Positions 15,301-22,987 of a DNA stretch of 64,000 nucleotides are shown in pieces (the first letter of the stretch is position 1; each line of letters begins with the position of its first letter). This DNA is from Pseudosporangium ferrugineum (GTDB lineage: Bacteria; Actinomycetota; Actinomycetes; Mycobacteriales; Micromonosporaceae). The stretch covers positions 310,001 to 374,000 of the forward strand of contig NZ_PVZG01000007.1 of NCBI RefSeq assembly GCF_003002065.1, in the 5' to 3' direction. The position numbers and the translations under genes were made by a program. The notes beneath the pieces were generated by a model, which did not search any database, was not told the DNA's origin, and saw only the letters and a program-made list of their open reading frames with translations.

Positions 15301-17130
15301 GGCGATGCCCGCCGCGTCGGCGACGAGCTGGTCGACGGATTGCTGGTAGCCGGCGAAGGCGTCCTCGCGCCGGAGGAAGTCGACGGCGCGGCGTGCGGTG
15401 GAGTCGACCTCGGCGGACAGCTCCGCCGCGAGGGCGTCGAGCCGGGCGGTGTCGACGTACCGCAGCTCGCGCAGGGTGACGATGCGGCCCTGGGCCTGGC
15501 GCAGCGCCGCGAGCTGCCGGATCCAGGCGTCGGTGCTGGTGGGCACCTCGCCGCGGGCGCGACGGATCAGCGAGGTGGTGGTGGCGCCGGCCTCCTCGAC
15601 GGCCGCCGCGGCCTGCGCGGTCAGCTCCTGGACGGACTCGAACTCGTCGAGGACCTGCTCGGCGGTGGCGCGTACGTCGGCGAGCGGGGTCCGCAGGTCC
15701 TCCAGCTCCGGGTCGGCGAGCCAGTGGTACTGGTCGAAGAGCCGGGTGCAGGCGGCGATGATCGCCTCGAAGACCGCGCCGGAGGGCGTCATCTCGTCGA
15801 TCATGCGCGAGACCGACAGGGCGTCGGCGATGCCCCGGACCAGGTCGGCGTTGCCCACCCGGTCCAGCGGCCCGGTGCCGACGGGCTGGGCGGCGGCGAA
15901 GGTGTCCGAGACGTACGGCGTCTGCCACACCTGCATCGGGTGCACCCGGGCCGGCTCGTCCGACACCGCCCGGAAGGCGACCAGCGTGCCGTCGTCGAAC
16001 AGCGAGTAGCCGTGGCAGGGGATCGGGGTGGCGACCTCCTTGCGGATCACGTTGTACGGCAGCAGCAGGTAGCGCCCGGCGGCCCGCGCGTGGAAGACGT
16101 ACAGCACGTCCTCGCCGTTGACCGAGCGCACGACCCGCTCGAACTCCAGCTCGGCGACGTCCGCCTCGAAGGTCTTCGCGACGCCGGTGGCCAGGTAGTA
16201 GCCGCCGGGGAAGATGATCCCCTGATCCTCGGGCAGCCGCTGGCACGCCTGCCCGATGCCGTCGAGGCGGATCACGTCGCGCGTACGGGTGTTGAAGACC
16301 AGATACCGGTGCGTGGTCTCCTTGTACGGCAGCACGCGCAGCAGGATCAGCGGGCCGAGGCGGGCGTACGCGATCTCCGCGTCGGCGAGGCTCTGCAGCG
16401 GCTCGTCGACGGGCTCGGAGAAGATGCCCTCGCCGTCCTCGGTGTTGTTCTCCACCTTGACGGTCAGCGAGCCGCCGACGGTCTCGACGAACACCTGGTC
16501 CTCGATGGACACGTGCGGGTGCCGGCCGAGGACGTGCTGCTCACGGGTGGTGAGCTGCCATTCGAAGTCGTGCGAGGGCGGGAAGACGTGGTCGCGTTCG
16601 CCACGGTTGTCGACGTACGCGACCGACCCGTCGGTGCCGACCCGCCACCGCAGCACCTTGAGGTCGTCGGCGCGGGCGCCGGTCTGGAAGACCGCGAGGA
16701 GCAGCCCCTCCAGCCGGCGCAGTTGCAGCAGATGCGTCTCCCGGTAGTACCGGTACAGCTCGGCGAAGTCGCGCTGGAAGCCCGGATCGTCGAGCAGGCC
16801 GGGCAGCTCCGCCGGGTGGAACTTGCCGTCCGCGAAGCCGTGCACGGCGAAGACGTCGTCGACCGTGGTCTCGGTGCGCAGCCCGATGAACACGTTGTAG
16901 CCGAAGAGCATCGACCCGCCGACCTGCACCAGGTCGCGTGGCACGCAGTTGTTCTCGGTGCGGATCCGCTCCGAGCCGAGCAGCCGCATCTGCTGCCCGC
17001 CGAACGTCTCCATCCGGCGGGTGTTCAGCGCCTCGGCGCGGCCGGCCAGCTCCTTGGCCTGCGCGCCGAGGCGGGCGCGCAGGACCTCGTACGTGCCGGC
17101 GTCGAGCGTCTCCGTGGTCGCCGCGGTCAC
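12304..17130 (-). CDS. Very large AAA+ 'DNA repair ATPase' (DUF3686-type)
   Basis: A 1608-residue protein resembling the family annotated as DNA repair ATPase (DUF3686). The N-terminal part (1 to about 450) is a mixed alpha/beta region including ENNCVPRDLVQVG. The middle (about 450-1000) is rich in Ala, Glu and Arg helices, probably coiled coils. The C-terminus is an AAA+ ATPase with Walker A SPPGYGKTTL (about 1247-1256) and Walker B LLYLDDI (about 1314-1320), followed by a sensor-like AGNPYTESG. The GTG start overlaps the flotillin stop by four bases, so it is the third gene of a YqiJ-like/flotillin/ATPase operon. No experimental function is established for this combination that I know of. 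A membrane-coupled remodelling ATPase is inferred. Confidence 0.82.
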   Translation of the reverse strand: MTAATTETLDAGTYEVLRARLGAQAKELAGRAEALNTRRMETFGGQQMRLLGSERIRTENNCVPRDLVQVGGSMLFGYNVFIGLRTETTVDDVFAVHGFADGKFHPAELPGLLDDPGFQRDFAELYRYYRETHLLQLRRLEGLLLAVFQTGARADDLKVLRWRVGTDGSVAYVDNRGERDHVFPPSHDFEWQLTTREQHVLGRHPHVSIEDQVFVETVGGSLTVKVENNTEDGEGIFSEPVDEPLQSLADAEIAYARLGPLILLRVLPYKETTHRYLVFNTRTRDVIRLDGIGQACQRLPEDQGIIFPGGYYLATGVAKTFEADVAELEFERVVRSVNGEDVLYVFHARAAGRYLLLPYNVIRKEVATPIPCHGYSLFDDGTLVAFRAVSDEPARVHPMQVWQTPYVSDTFAAAQPVGTGPLDRVGNADLVRGIADALSVSRMIDEMTPSGAVFEAIIAACTRLFDQYHWLADPELEDLRTPLADVRATAEQVLDEFESVQELTAQAAAAVEEAGATTTSLIRRARGEVPTSTDAWIRQLAALRQAQGRIVTLRELRYVDTARLDALAAELSAEVDSTARRAVDFLRREDAFAGYQQSVDQLVADAAGIATVAEAAPVAERLTEQADGLQVVTEVVGGLDIADATVRVGILERIGEVLGGVNRARATLDARRRELAAVEGRAAFAAEFALLTQSVTAGLAAADTPERSDEHLARLMLQVEALESRFGEFDDFADQLAAKRTEVYDAFAARRQALLDERARRADRLFDSAQRTLASVQRRVASLGTVDDVNTYFATDPMVGKVRKVADELRTLGDTVRAEELEGRIKAARQEAGRSLRDRLDLYGADGSTITLGRHTFAVNTQAIDLTLVPDGPELAFAITGTDYRGPVRDEEFLATRPFWEQPLVSEAPELSRAEHLAATLFAENPAVPADDDLGDLVRRGAEARYDEGYERGVHDSDATLILDAVIRLHAAAGLLRYPAPVRAAAQLFWVTLPAAEQTSWTVRAASLVRARELFGAGDDLADLGAALADAAGAERAVGEYLVEELAATPAGFVTSATARAFLDRFHRALTAGPARSYADDLRALEGDPAARRQLVHAWLSAYHRAHPEAGDASDVAEAVAIELTGTALTRYDSAAAVSETVSGLLSTHPRIVGGRLTVRLDEFLAATRRFREERVPAYRAYQKKRTALAAAERHRLRLDEFKPGVMSAFVRNRLLDEVYLPLIGDNLARQLGAAGDGRRTDQSGLLLLISPPGYGKTTLMEYVANRLGLVFVKVNGPALGHEVTSLDPADAPDATARQEVEKISFALEMGNNVLLYLDDIQHTSPELLQKFISLCDAQRRMEGVWEGRTRTYDLRGKRFAVCMAGNPYTESGKRFRIPDMLANRADVWNLGDVLSGREEAFEMSYLENALTSNPVLAPLSARDRADLPLLVRLAEGDESVRPDRLSHAYSAIELEQVLSVLRKMRRVQRIVLRNNQAYIASAGQADASRTEPPFRLQGSYRNMNKLAERIVPVMNDDELEAVVDDHYLGEAQTLTTGTEANLLKLAELRGRLTPEQAARWAEVKAAFLREKALGGAEDDPMTRAVGAVGLLADRVGGVEQAILRARP

Positions 17131-19124
17131 CGCTTCGCCGGAACCTTGGCGTCCGCCAGCCCCATTTCCGTGGCGGCGGCGAGCAGTTCCTTGAGCTTCC
17201 CGGCGTCGCCGCGGCCGGCCTTGATCTGCTGGGTGAGGAACGCCGACAGGGTCAGGTTGGCCACGTCACCGGTGTTCACCGCGCCGATCACCCGGCCCAG
17301 GTCGTCGGCGAAGTTCGCGGAGCCGTCCAGGTAGCGCGAGCCGAGTCCCTGGACCACGTCGGAGTGCTGGACGAAGCCGTCGACGGCCTTGCCCATGGTG
17401 ATCGAGCCGATCAGCTTGTCGAAGAACACCGAGTCCCCGCCGACGATGTCGATGTCGGCCTTCTCCAGGCCGGTCGCGATGAGCGTGGCCTGCGCCTCGG
17501 CGATCTCCTTCTGCGTGGTGAGGCCGGCGAGGCGTACCTCCTTCTCGAGCTCCAGCCGCAGCCGGTACTCCTCGTGCTCGCGGGTGGCGTCGTCCAGCGC
17601 GGCCATCGCGCCGGCCTTCTCCTGCAGGCCCTCGGCCTCGCCCTTGAGCTTCTCGCGGATCGCCTCGGCGGCGACCAGCGCCTTTTCCCGCTCGACGGCG
17701 GCCTCGGCGCGGCCGGTCTTCTCGACCACCTCGGCGTTGCGCTCGCGTACCTGCACGTCGGCCAGGCCGGCGGCGGCCGCCTCGGCCTGCGTACCCTCGG
17801 CCAGCCGGATCTTGGCCCGGGCGTCCAGCTCGGCGGCCTGCTGCCGGGCCTCCGCCAGCACCAGTTCCTCGCGGGCCTTGAACTTCGCGGCCGTCTCGGC
17901 CGCCTCCGCCGCCTTGATGTCCTTGACCAGGGCCTCCTGGGCCTCGGCCTCGGCGTTGATGATCACGGCCTGCCGGGTGCGCTCCGCCTCCTCGACGACG
18001 CGCAGCCGCTTGATGTTCTCCTCCTGCTCGGCGACCGTCTTCTCCACCGCGATGCGCTCGCGGATCACCTCGGCGATCGAGCGCTTCTCGGCCTCGACCT
18101 CCTTGTCCTTGGCGATGGTGGAGAGCTCGGTCTCCCGGTCGCGGCCGATGACCTCGAGCATCCGGTCCTTCTCGATGCGCTCGGTCTCGATGGCGATGAC
18201 CCGCTCGCGGTTCTTCTCGGCGACCGCGATCTCCCGGGCCTTGTTCTCCTTCTGTACGCCCAGCTGCTGCTCGGTGCGCAGGTGGGCGCCCTCGGCGCGG
18301 AGCCGCTCCTCGGCCTGCGCGAGCTGGATCTCCGCCTCCTCGCGGGCCCGGATGGTCTCGATCTCCCGGCGCTGCTTGATCTCCGCGTCCGCCTGCCGGC
18401 GCTCCAGCTCGAGGATCGCCTCCTTGGCGTCCACGTTCTGCCGGGTGATCTCCTTCTCCTCGTTGCGCCGGAAGTCGTTGGTGCGCACCGACTCGATCGC
18501 GGTCAGCTCGGTGATCTTCCGGATGCCCTGCGCGTCGAGGATGTTCTTCGGGTCGAGCGAGCTCATCGGCGTCTGCTCGAGGAAGTCGATGGCGGCGTCC
18601 TCGAGGCTGTAGCCGTTGAGGTCGGTGCCGATCACCTCGATGATCTGGTCCCGGAACTCGTTGCGCTTGGTGTAGAGGTCGACGAAGTCCAGCTGCTTGC
18701 CGACCGTCTTGAGCGCCTCGGAGAACTTGGCGTTGAACAGCTCCTGGAGGGTCTGCTCGCTGCTGGCGCGGGTGGTGCCGATCGCCTGGGCGACCTTGAT
18801 GACGTCCTCGGTCGTCTTGTTGACCCGGACGAAGAATGTGATCCGGATGTCCGCGCGGATGTTGTCGCGGCAGATCAGGCCCTCCCGGCCGGTACGCGAG
18901 ATCTCGATCGTCTTCACCGAGATGTCCATCGTCTCGGCCTTGTGCAGGACGGGCAGCACGACCGCACCGGTGAAGGTGACGTCGACGCGGCGCACCTTCG
19001 ACACGATCAGCGCCTTGCCCTGCTCCACCTTGCGGAACATGCGGCTGAGGAAGAAGACGACGCCGAGCGCGATGAGCAGCACCACGGCGATGAGCACACC
19101 GAAACCGGTGGAGATCACATCCAT
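17127..19124 (-). CDS. Flotillin-like SPFH/Band 7 membrane protein (YqiK type)
   Basis: A 665-residue flotillin. One N-terminal membrane helix (about 5-26) is followed by an SPFH/Band 7 domain (about 40-200, including RIGREG-like and NIRADIRITFFVRV segments), then a very long Ala/Glu-rich coiled coil (about 210-560) and a C-terminal domain. Flotillins assemble large oligomers that organise membrane microdomains. The order OB-fold membrane protein, flotillin, giant ATPase on one strand with 9-bp and overlapping junctions indicates a complex. It is longer than B. subtilis FloT (about 510) and closer to YqiK in layout. The ATG at 19124 has AAAGGA upstream. Confidence 0.9.
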   Translation of the reverse strand: MDVISTGFGVLIAVVLLIALGVVFFLSRMFRKVEQGKALIVSKVRRVDVTFTGAVVLPVLHKAETMDISVKTIEISRTGREGLICRDNIRADIRITFFVRVNKTTEDVIKVAQAIGTTRASSEQTLQELFNAKFSEALKTVGKQLDFVDLYTKRNEFRDQIIEVIGTDLNGYSLEDAAIDFLEQTPMSSLDPKNILDAQGIRKITELTAIESVRTNDFRRNEEKEITRQNVDAKEAILELERRQADAEIKQRREIETIRAREEAEIQLAQAEERLRAEGAHLRTEQQLGVQKENKAREIAVAEKNRERVIAIETERIEKDRMLEVIGRDRETELSTIAKDKEVEAEKRSIAEVIRERIAVEKTVAEQEENIKRLRVVEEAERTRQAVIINAEAEAQEALVKDIKAAEAAETAAKFKAREELVLAEARQQAAELDARAKIRLAEGTQAEAAAAGLADVQVRERNAEVVEKTGRAEAAVEREKALVAAEAIREKLKGEAEGLQEKAGAMAALDDATREHEEYRLRLELEKEVRLAGLTTQKEIAEAQATLIATGLEKADIDIVGGDSVFFDKLIGSITMGKAVDGFVQHSDVVQGLGSRYLDGSANFADDLGRVIGAVNTGDVANLTLSAFLTQQIKAGRGDAGKLKELLAAATEMGLADAKVPAKR

Positions 19125-19133
19125 GAGGGTCCT

Positions 19134-19709
19134 TTATTGGGAGGCGATATCGGCGGGGACGATCCAGAAGAACTCGCCCTCGGGGTCCACGTCGTAGAGC
19201 AGGGCCACGGTGCCGGCCCGCAGGTCGTCCTCGCCGGCCTGGCGGACCTGCACGATCGCGGAGGAGCCGTCGGGCGCGTGCACCTCGGCCTGTCCGAAGG
19301 TGCGGGTGACCCGCCCGGTGCGCACGACGCAGGTGAGGCCGACGAAGTCGGCCCGGGACGGCTCGACGCCGGCGGGCAGGAAGCGCTTGATGACGAGTAC
19401 GGCCAGCCGCGCCACGATCCAGGCGACGGCCAGGGCGCCGGCGAGCACGAGGGCGGCGGGCACGGCGCCGAGCAGTTCGGCACCGGCCAGCGTGGTGAAC
19501 CAGGCGAAGACGACGAGCAGCGAGAGCACCACGGACGCGGGTACGCCGCCGAGCCCGAGGAAGCCGAGGAAACCGCCGTCGCCGGCGCCCTCGCCCTCGG
19601 GGTCCGCCCCGCCGACGATCACGACCAGCCAGTAGCCGATGACGACGACGAGGAGCGGTGTGAGAACGACGGTGGGGAAGCTGAGCACAGCCTCGAAGAA
19701 CCCACCCAT
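19134..19709 (-). CDS. YqiJ/NfeD-like membrane protein with OB-fold tail
   Basis: A 191-residue protein with three to four hydrophobic segments (about 8-33, 50-76, 82-108) and a cytosolic C-terminal beta-rich domain (about 118-191) typical of the NfeD/YqiJ OB fold. NfeD-like proteins are standing partners of flotillins. It is the first gene of the operon, nine bases before the flotillin start. No serine-protease domain is present, so it is the short form. The family assignment comes from architecture and context more than from motif identity. Confidence 0.8.
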   Translation of the reverse strand: MGGFFEAVLSFPTVVLTPLLVVVIGYWLVVIVGGADPEGEGAGDGGFLGFLGLGGVPASVVLSLLVVFAWFTTLAGAELLGAVPAALVLAGALAVAWIVARLAVLVIKRFLPAGVEPSRADFVGLTCVVRTGRVTRTFGQAEVHAPDGSSAIVQVRQAGEDDLRAGTVALLYDVDPEGEFFWIVPADIASQ

Positions 19710-19842
19710 GAATCAGCCCCGCCCCCGTTGACGCCCCCGCAGCTGTCGCCGTCTGTGGCCGACTGGTTCGCTGCTGTGACGTTGATGATGACAGGCCCGC
19801 TCAAGGGCGGCACTCGGCCATCAGGCCAGGAGTGGATCAGCC

Positions 19843-20094
19843 TCAGTCGTCGGTGAGCGCGAGGGCGTCGGGGAGGTCGAGCAGCACCTCCCGGCGCTCC
19901 GGGTCGCGGGTGGCGTCCGCCAGCTCCTCGATGAAGTCGAGCAGTTCGTCGCGCTCGGATTCGGACAGATCGTCCAGGTCGGCGGCCAGGTCGTCGAGGA
20001 GGGTCGTCGCCGTGCGGGGGTCGATCTCCTCGTCGCTCGAGAGCTCGATCGACACCGCCAGGCCGACCAGCGCACGCAGCAGGATCCGGTTCAC
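19843..20094 (-). CDS. Small acidic protein of unknown function
   Basis: An 83-residue protein starting VNRILLRALVGLAVSIELSS and then strongly acidic (TLLDDLAADLDDLSESERDE and EVLLDLPDALALTDD). It has helical, amphipathic character and no signal peptide. I placed the start at the GTG at 20094, which has GAGG about 14 bases upstream; an upstream in-frame start at 20196 would give 117 residues, but the extra part looks unlike the rest. No family was recognised. Codon usage and composition look like a real actinobacterial gene. Confidence 0.6.
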   Translation of the reverse strand: MNRILLRALVGLAVSIELSSDEEIDPRTATTLLDDLAADLDDLSESERDELLDFIEELADATRDPERREVLLDLPDALALTDD

Positions 20095-20419
20095 GCTCGC
20101 AGCATAGACCTCACCGAGAGTCACCTGAAGCGGTCGAGGACCCGCCTTCGGCATCGGATGGGCAACATCACCCAGAGTGGCGACACCCTCGCGCACGATC
20201 CCGGCCCAACCCTCCCGGAATGGTGACGGACTGGGCCCGGTCTGTCCCTATTTGCGCTGCCTGAGATGTCTGACATGGGCCGAACAGGCAGATGGCCGCA
20301 CCGCACCGGTGAGCGGCCTTGAATCACGCTGGGTAGCGACCTAATGTCCTAATACGTCCGGCGACGCGGCAAGCGTTACCCGGTCGACATGACAGAAAGC
20401 AACGAAGGGAGGGTGGGTC
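20095..20419. other. Intergenic gap upstream of the polysaccharide cluster
   Basis: About 325 bp without a supported gene. It separates a minus-strand gene from the plus-strand glycosyltransferase and must carry the latter's promoter. A GAAGGGAGGG ribosome-binding site is at about 20404-20413. I looked for riboswitch-like conserved cores and strong inverted repeats and found none that I could defend. Confidence 0.4.
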
Positions 20420-21760
20420 GTGACAGCGTCCGACAGCTGGATCCTGGTGGTCACGGGATACGCGATCCTGCTCGCCTGGCCGGTCTCCACCCTGGCCCTC
20501 GTCAGCTTCGCCGTCCGGTACGTGGCGTCACACCGCAGCGCCCTCGTCGCCCGCTCGCTCGAGCACGGCGACGGCACCCCCGAACACTTCTGGGTGATCG
20601 TGCCGGCGCTGAACGAAGAGGTCGTCGTCGGCAACACCGTCAACGCGGCCCTCACCCTCGGCGGGCCCGGCGGCACCCTCGCCCGCGTCCTCGTGGTCGA
20701 CGACGGCTCCGACGACCGCACGCCCGAGGTGCTCGCCGCCATCGACCACCCGCGCCTGGTCGTGCTGCGGCGGGAGCTCCCGGAGGCGCGCCAGGGCAAG
20801 GGCGAGGCGCTCAACGCGGCGTACCGCTACATCGCCGAACGGACCGCGCAGGCCGGCGTCGCCCCGGAGAAGGTGGTCATCGGCATCATCGACGGCGACG
20901 GCCAGGGCAGCCGCAACATCCTGCTCGAGGTCTCCCGGATGATGCGCGACCCGGCCATCGGCGCGGTCCAGGTGCAGGTGCGCATCCGCAACCGCAACAA
21001 GCTGCTCGGCGCCGTCCAGGACCTCGAGTTCGCCGCGATCGTCAACGCCTGCCAGAGCCTGCGGGACACGATCGACACCGTCGGGCTCGGCGGCAACGGC
21101 CAGTTCACCCGCCTCTCCGCGCTGCTGGCTCTCGGCGACGCGCCCTGGTCGGCGTGCCTGGTCGAGGACCTCGAACTCGGCCTGCGCATGCACCTCGGCG
21201 GGGTCGGCATCCGCTACACGTCGCGGGCGTCGGTGACCCAGCAGGCCGTGGTCGACCTGCGCCGGCTCACCCGGCAGCGCACCCGCTGGGCGCAGGGCAA
21301 CCTCCAGTGCGCCCGCTACCTGCGCCGGCTGGTCACCTCGGAGCGGATCGGGGTCACCTCGCTGCTCGAGATGCTGCACTACCTGGTCTCGCCCTGGCTG
21401 AACGCCCTGGTCACCGTGATGCTGGCCGGCGGCGTCTCGGCCGCCGCGGTGGGCCTCGCGGCCGGCCACCCGCTGCCGTACCTGACCTCGTGGGAGGACC
21501 TGGCGATCAGCGGCGAGGTGTGGTTCGCGGTCACCTGCTTCCCCGGCTTCGTCTGGGCCCTGGTGCACCGCTACCGGCTCCGCGACGAGAGCCTTCCCCG
21601 GCTGCTCACCGCCGCGGTCGCGTACCCGATCTTCCTGCTCCTCGGTCTGATCGCCACCTACCGGGCGATCGTCCGCCAGGCCCGCGGACAGCAGTCCTGG
21701 GCCAAGACCGAACGGCTCGCCGAAGAGCCGCTCGCCGCACCGTTCGCACTGGCCGCCTGA
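20420..21760 (+). CDS. Processive family 2 glycosyltransferase, membrane-bound
   Basis: A 446-residue GT2 enzyme with an N-terminal membrane helix (about 8-30), a GT-A catalytic domain and three to four C-terminal membrane helices. The processive-synthase motifs are present: VDDGSDD (about 93-99), DGDG (about 157-160), LVEDLELGL (about 246-254) and QRTRWAQG (about 286-293, the QxxRW signature). Such enzymes polymerise and extrude beta-linked polysaccharides such as poly-N-acetylglucosamine or cellulose-like chains. The neighbouring UDP-GlcNAc 2-epimerase and deacetylase-like gene suggest an amino-sugar polymer. It starts with GTG after a strong ribosome-binding site. It is first of three genes on one strand. 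Confidence 0.87.
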   Translation: MTASDSWILVVTGYAILLAWPVSTLALVSFAVRYVASHRSALVARSLEHGDGTPEHFWVIVPALNEEVVVGNTVNAALTLGGPGGTLARVLVVDDGSDDRTPEVLAAIDHPRLVVLRRELPEARQGKGEALNAAYRYIAERTAQAGVAPEKVVIGIIDGDGQGSRNILLEVSRMMRDPAIGAVQVQVRIRNRNKLLGAVQDLEFAAIVNACQSLRDTIDTVGLGGNGQFTRLSALLALGDAPWSACLVEDLELGLRMHLGGVGIRYTSRASVTQQAVVDLRRLTRQRTRWAQGNLQCARYLRRLVTSERIGVTSLLEMLHYLVSPWLNALVTVMLAGGVSAAAVGLAAGHPLPYLTSWEDLAISGEVWFAVTCFPGFVWALVHRYRLRDESLPRLLTAAVAYPIFLLLGLIATYRAIVRQARGQQSWAKTERLAEEPLAAPFALAA

Positions 21761-21793
21761 GGCTCCCCCCTCCTCGAGTAAGGGCTCCCCCCA

Positions 21794-22987
21794 ATGTCAC
21801 TGCCCGAAGTGCACCTCATCGGCGGCACCCGCCCCGAAGCCGTCAAGCTCGCCCCGGTCGTCCTCGCCCTGCGCGAGGCCGGCCTGCTCACCCCGGTCCT
21901 GGTGGCCAGCGGCCAGCACCCCGCGATGGTGGGCCAGGCGCTCGCCGCCTTCGGCCTCGCCCCCGACGTCACGCTGCTCGTCGAGCGCGGCACCGGCAGC
22001 CAGGCGGAGCTTCTCACCGCGATGATCCGGCAGCTCGACGAGCTCTGGGCGGACCGGGCCCCGGCCGCGGTGATCGTGCAGGGCGACACCACCACGAGCC
22101 TGGCCGGCGCCCTCGCCGCGTTCTGGCGCCGGATCCCGGTCGTGCACCTCGAGGCCGGCCTGCGCTCCGGCGACCTGGACTCGCCGTTCCCCGAGGAGGC
22201 GAACCGCCGGCTCGTCGCGCAGGTGGCCGCGCTGCACCTGGCCCCGACGCCGCTGGCCGCGATGAACCTGCTCGACGAGAACATCTCCACCCGCGACGTG
22301 CTCATCACCGGCAACACGGTCGTCGACGCCACCCTGGCCGTCGCCGGCCGCCGGCTGCCGTGGGAGAACGCCGAGGTGGCCGCGGCCCGGTCGGCCGCCG
22401 GAGACCGCCGGCTGGTGGTCGTCACCGCACACCGGCGCGAGTCGTGGGGCACCCCGCTGGACCGCATCCTGGCCGCGGTCCGCGAGCTCGTGCTCCGGTA
22501 CGCCGACATCGACGTGATCGTCCCGAGCCACCCCAACCCGGCGGTACGGGCCCAGATCGAGGCGGGGCTGGCCGGCGTCGAGCGCGTCACGATCACCGAC
22601 CCGCTGCCGTACCCGGACCTGTCGCGCCTGCTGTCCGAGGCGTACCTGGTGCTGACCGACTCCGGGGGCGTCCAGGAGGAGGCGCCGTCGTTCGGCGTAC
22701 CGGCGCTGGTGCTGCGTGACGTGACCGAGCGGGTGGAGTCGCTGCACGCCGGTTGCGCCAAGCTCGTCGGCTCCGACACCGAACTGATCGTCAAGGAGGC
22801 GGCCGAGCTGCTCGACAGCCGGGTCCGTCGGGACGCGATGACGGCCGGCGGCAACCCGTACGGCGACGGCCTCGCGGCCCGGCGTACCGCCCAGGCCACC
22901 GCCGCCCTGCTCGGCCTCGCCGAGGCACCCGCACCCATGCCCGCTCTCGAGTCCCCCGCCACTGCCACGTACGGAGCGTCCTTCTGA
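21794..22987 (+). CDS. wecB: UDP-N-acetylglucosamine 2-epimerase (non-hydrolysing)
   Basis: A 397-residue enzyme of the WecB/MnaA family, which interconverts UDP-GlcNAc and UDP-ManNAc in the cytosol. Family landmarks are GGTRPEAVKLAPV near the N-terminus, QGDTTTSLAGA, HLEAGLRSGD with PEEANRRL, TAHRRESWG, and the UDP-binding LTDSGGVQEEAPSFGVP. Length is slightly above the usual 370-390 because of a short C-terminal tail. It lies 33 bp after the glycosyltransferase, and its stop overlaps the next start in TGATG. A role supplying ManNAc for cell-wall or capsular polymer is inferred from context. Confidence 0.93.
   Translation: MSLPEVHLIGGTRPEAVKLAPVVLALREAGLLTPVLVASGQHPAMVGQALAAFGLAPDVTLLVERGTGSQAELLTAMIRQLDELWADRAPAAVIVQGDTTTSLAGALAAFWRRIPVVHLEAGLRSGDLDSPFPEEANRRLVAQVAALHLAPTPLAAMNLLDENISTRDVLITGNTVVDATLAVAGRRLPWENAEVAAARSAAGDRRLVVVTAHRRESWGTPLDRILAAVRELVLRYADIDVIVPSHPNPAVRAQIEAGLAGVERVTITDPLPYPDLSRLLSEAYLVLTDSGGVQEEAPSFGVPALVLRDVTERVESLHAGCAKLVGSDTELIVKEAAELLDSRVRRDAMTAGGNPYGDGLAARRTAQATAALLGLAEAPAPMPALESPATATYGASF

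Noticed and set aside
12550..17334. A plus-strand open frame of about 1590 codons opposite the giant ATPase gene
   Set aside because: It is the antisense shadow of the minus-strand ATPase: high-GC codon bias leaves the opposite strand open. Its composition (Arg, Gly, Val, Asp, Leu runs) has no domain or motif.
16938..19856. A plus-strand open frame of about 970 codons opposite the flotillin gene
   Set aside because: It is antisense to the flotillin and YqiJ-like genes, with low-complexity Leu/Asp/Gly composition and no recognisable domain.
20095..20419. Riboswitch upstream of the glycosyltransferase
   Set aside because: A few stem-like segments exist, but no conserved riboswitch core that I could identify.
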